DNA of 51,725 bases from JBBDWK01 sp040902885. GTDB lineage: Bacteria; Acidobacteriota; Terriglobia; Bryobacterales; Bryobacteraceae. The stretch is from positions 1 through 51,725 of the forward strand of contig JBBDWK010000003.1 of NCBI GenBank assembly GCA_040902885.1. Reading direction: 5' to 3'. The notes under the pieces were generated by a model, which worked only from the letters and a program-made list of their open reading frames with translations, searched no databases and had not been told where the DNA came from. Positions 50,146-51,725 of the stretch are shown here, in pieces. The translations under genes and the position numbers were made by a program. Numbering within the stretch: position 1 is the stretch's first letter; each line of letters opens with the position of its first letter.

Positions 50146-51606
50146 TTATTCGATGGGCGTACCGCCGTAAAACATCTGGCGCAGCAAGGCTTGGCTGTGG
50201 TTCGTCTGCCGCCTCAATTGCTGCGACCGCTCCAACTCCTCGCGTGCGAGATCTTCCCTTCCCTGCCGCTTGTGCGACTGCGCCAGCAGAAAGCGCGCTT
50301 GCCAGGAATCCGGTTGCGCCTTCAGCGCCAGAGCGAGATGTCTTTCCGCTTCTTCGGCCCGATTTGACGAGCGGTAATAGCGCGCAAGCAGGATGTGTCC
50401 GTCGGCGAAATCGGGACGGGAGTCCAGCGCGCCTTTCAGCGCAGTCATGAAGCCGGCCAGAGTGGACGACGGATCAGGGGTCAGGTGAAACTGCGCCGCG
50501 GCTCGAAGATGGAGGGCCAAAAGGTTTGAGGGATCTTCATGGAGAAGCTTCTCAAGGTGCGCGAGAACCTCCCGATGGCGATTGGCATCCAATAGCAGCG
50601 CGGACAGGAACAGGTGCGCCGGCATATACTTCGGATTCTTCGCGATCAGCGCCCGGCATGTCTCCTCAGCCTGTCTCGCGTTGCCAGTCACCTGGGCGAT
50701 CAGCGCCTGTCCCAAGCGAAACTCCGGGGCCGCCGGAAACCGTGCGATTGCATCCTGGAACACCTTATGGCTCAGTTGAGGAGTGCCGGCCTTGATTCCG
50801 AGGAGTCCCAGCGGCACATAGGCCCGAGCGTCATTCGGGTCGATGTCCACCGCGGCTGAGAACTGCTCGAAGGACTCGCGATATCTGCCACGCCGTTCAT
50901 ATGCCGAGCCGAGAATCCAGCGCGCGTACTTGTTAGCGCGTGTCTGCTCGTGCCTGGAGTGCAACAAATCGATCGCGTCTTCACTTCTCCCCAGCGCGAG
51001 CAGTGCGCTCGCCTCGCCAAGCAGAGGCGTCAAACTGGAGGCATTGCAATGCCGCTCCCGGGAAAATTGGGTTGCTGCTACCTCGTAGAGCCCCCTCGCG
51101 AGCAGTTCCTGCCCGATTCCGGCGGTGACCGTGCACTTCTTTGCTGGAACGGCTCGCAGACTGCGGCCGATCTCTTCGGCCGATCCTGCCCGCGCCTCCG
51201 CAAGCAAGTTTCGCTTCAGAATGTCGTCGTCGTGCGGAGCGAGGCGATGGGCCCGCCGCAGCAGCGGAAGGGCCGACCGCGGTTTGCCCTCGTCCAGGTA
51301 GACTGAGCCGAGATTCAGCAGCGCCGTAATGTTTTCCGGGTCCCGCTCGAGCGCGGCAGCATACTCGCGAATGGCTTCTGGAATGCGGCCGAGCCTCGCC
51401 GCCGTATTGGCCAAATTGACACGTAGCGCCGCGGAGTGCGGGTCAGCGGAAACGGCCCTGCTGAAACAGCGATGGGCTTCCTCCAGCTCGCCGTTTGAGA
51501 CGTGGTTCATTCCGCACGCGTACCATTCGGCGGCGGAACGCACGGTCTGCTGGCCCGCGCACAGCAAGAGCGGAAACAATGCCGCAAGGCAAAGCGCCTT
51601 GGTCAG
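50146..51606 (-). CDS. Exported TPR-repeat protein (CTG start)
   Basis: This 486-residue protein contains about ten TPR-like helical repeats (for example ALRVNLANTAARLGRIPEAIREY, ALLNLGSVYLDEGKPRSALPLL, AYVPLGLLGIKAGTPQLSHKVF). A classic ORF begins at a TTG (51579), but in frame upstream at 51606 a CTG starts a much better signal peptide, LTKALCLAALFPLLLCAGQQ. GGGAGG lies 5 nt before that CTG, and a TGA stands in frame just before it. A sigma-70 promoter (TTGACA, 18 nt, AATAAT) is 30-60 bp upstream. I therefore propose the CTG start. The protein probably works at the envelope with the adjacent receptor. Confidence 0.8.
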   Translation of the reverse strand: MTKALCLAALFPLLLCAGQQTVRSAAEWYACGMNHVSNGELEEAHRCFSRAVSADPHSAALRVNLANTAARLGRIPEAIREYAAALERDPENITALLNLGSVYLDEGKPRSALPLLRRAHRLAPHDDDILKRNLLAEARAGSAEEIGRSLRAVPAKKCTVTAGIGQELLARGLYEVAATQFSRERHCNASSLTPLLGEASALLALGRSEDAIDLLHSRHEQTRANKYARWILGSAYERRGRYRESFEQFSAAVDIDPNDARAYVPLGLLGIKAGTPQLSHKVFQDAIARFPAAPEFRLGQALIAQVTGNARQAEETCRALIAKNPKYMPAHLFLSALLLDANRHREVLAHLEKLLHEDPSNLLALHLRAAAQFHLTPDPSSTLAGFMTALKGALDSRPDFADGHILLARYYRSSNRAEEAERHLALALKAQPDSWQARFLLAQSHKRQGREDLAREELERSQQLRRQTNHSQALLRQMFYGGTPIE

Positions 51607-51637
51607 TCAAACCTCCCGGGGGTAGAGTAGCATCGCC

Positions 51638-51667
51638 ATTATTCCGCAGGCTCTAGTTGGGTGTCAA
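51638..51667 (-). promoter_or_regulatory. Sigma-70 promoter of the TPR/receptor operon
   Basis: TTGACA (51667-51662) and AATAAT (51643-51638) on the minus strand are 18 nt apart. The -35 matches the consensus perfectly and the -10 at 5 of 6. Transcription would start near 51631. It is the best promoter seen in the window. Confidence 0.65.
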
Positions 51668-51684
51668 CGCCAAGTCTAAATGAA

Positions 51685-51713
51685 GCGCTAAGACAGCAAC
51701 ACAGATTTAGCGC
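51685..51713. repeat. Inverted repeat upstream of the TPR promoter
   Basis: GCGCTAA (51685-51691) and TTAGCGC (51707-51713) are perfect inverted copies 15 bp apart. They lie just upstream of the TTGACA element. This could be an operator or part of a terminator of a gene outside the window. Confidence 0.45.
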
Positions 51714-51725
51714 GCTACCCGGCCT

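Noticed and set aside
1..51725. CRISPR arrays, tRNA genes, insertion sequences or prophage genes
   Set aside because: No regularly spaced repeats, cloverleaf-like stretches, transposase or integrase motifs were recognised in reading the sequence; a dedicated tRNA scan was not possible.

Overview
The window looks like a chromosomal segment of an Acidobacteriota bacterium, probably a Solibacter/Bryobacter-type lineage. This is inferred from its high GC content, two very large TonB-dependent receptors with an N-terminal carboxypeptidase-like (CnaB) domain, and many Tat- or Sec-exported enzymes (sulfatase, GMC dehydrogenase, M16 proteases, enolase-superfamily protein). Overlapping ATGA/GTGA junctions and long single-direction gene runs are also frequent. 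No rRNA, tRNA, transposase, phage gene or CRISPR array was seen. No stretch longer than about 300 bases lacks a gene.

Layout. 1-2185 (minus): thiolase, a tiny OB-fold DUF35-like partner and a truncated aminotransferase, joined by 4-base overlaps. 2288-4859 (plus): ECF sigma factor, ZAS-type anti-sigma factor, a secreted unknown and a small unknown. 4899-17516 (minus): a small secreted protein, then a long run that reads in transcription order DUF3108 protein, SGNH hydrolase, secreted unknown, active M16 protease, inactive M16 homologue, gluconate-dehydrogenase-type subunit 3, GMC oxidoreductase, pentaheme cytochrome c, enolase-superfamily enzyme, response regulator, histidine kinase. The GMC/subunit 3/cytochrome set looks like an exported sugar-oxidising dehydrogenase feeding a haem chain.

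17566-21506 (plus): PRC-barrel, YciE/YciF-like, membrane and SRPBCC proteins resembling a stress cluster, then a DEAD-box helicase. 21486-29066: an FG-GAP lipoprotein divergent from an exported alpha/beta hydrolase across a 14-bp palindrome, then asparagine synthase overlapping a GT39 glycosyltransferase, and a convergent sulfatase. 29763-34898 (minus): ilvB-ilvN-ilvC-cimA, a branched-chain amino acid operon. In front of ilvB the sequence shows a complete translational attenuator: a 32-codon leader peptide rich in Val/Ile/Leu codons, an antiterminator hairpin starting directly after its stop codon, and an overlapping terminator with a U-run. This is the most striking regulatory system in the window.

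34984-41574: an S9 peptidase divergent from ppx. The ppx gene is followed by a CHAD (polyphosphate-binding) domain split over two overlapping genes, then a Tat-type aldo/keto reductase and a nucleotide-sugar epimerase. 41595-51606: two Oar-like TonB-dependent receptors on opposite strands flanking a secreted alpha/beta hydrolase; the right-hand receptor is downstream of an exported TPR protein that seems to begin at a CTG codon under a good sigma-70 promoter.

Several genes have a -10-like hexamer 6-8 nt before the start codon, suggesting that leaderless transcripts are common here.
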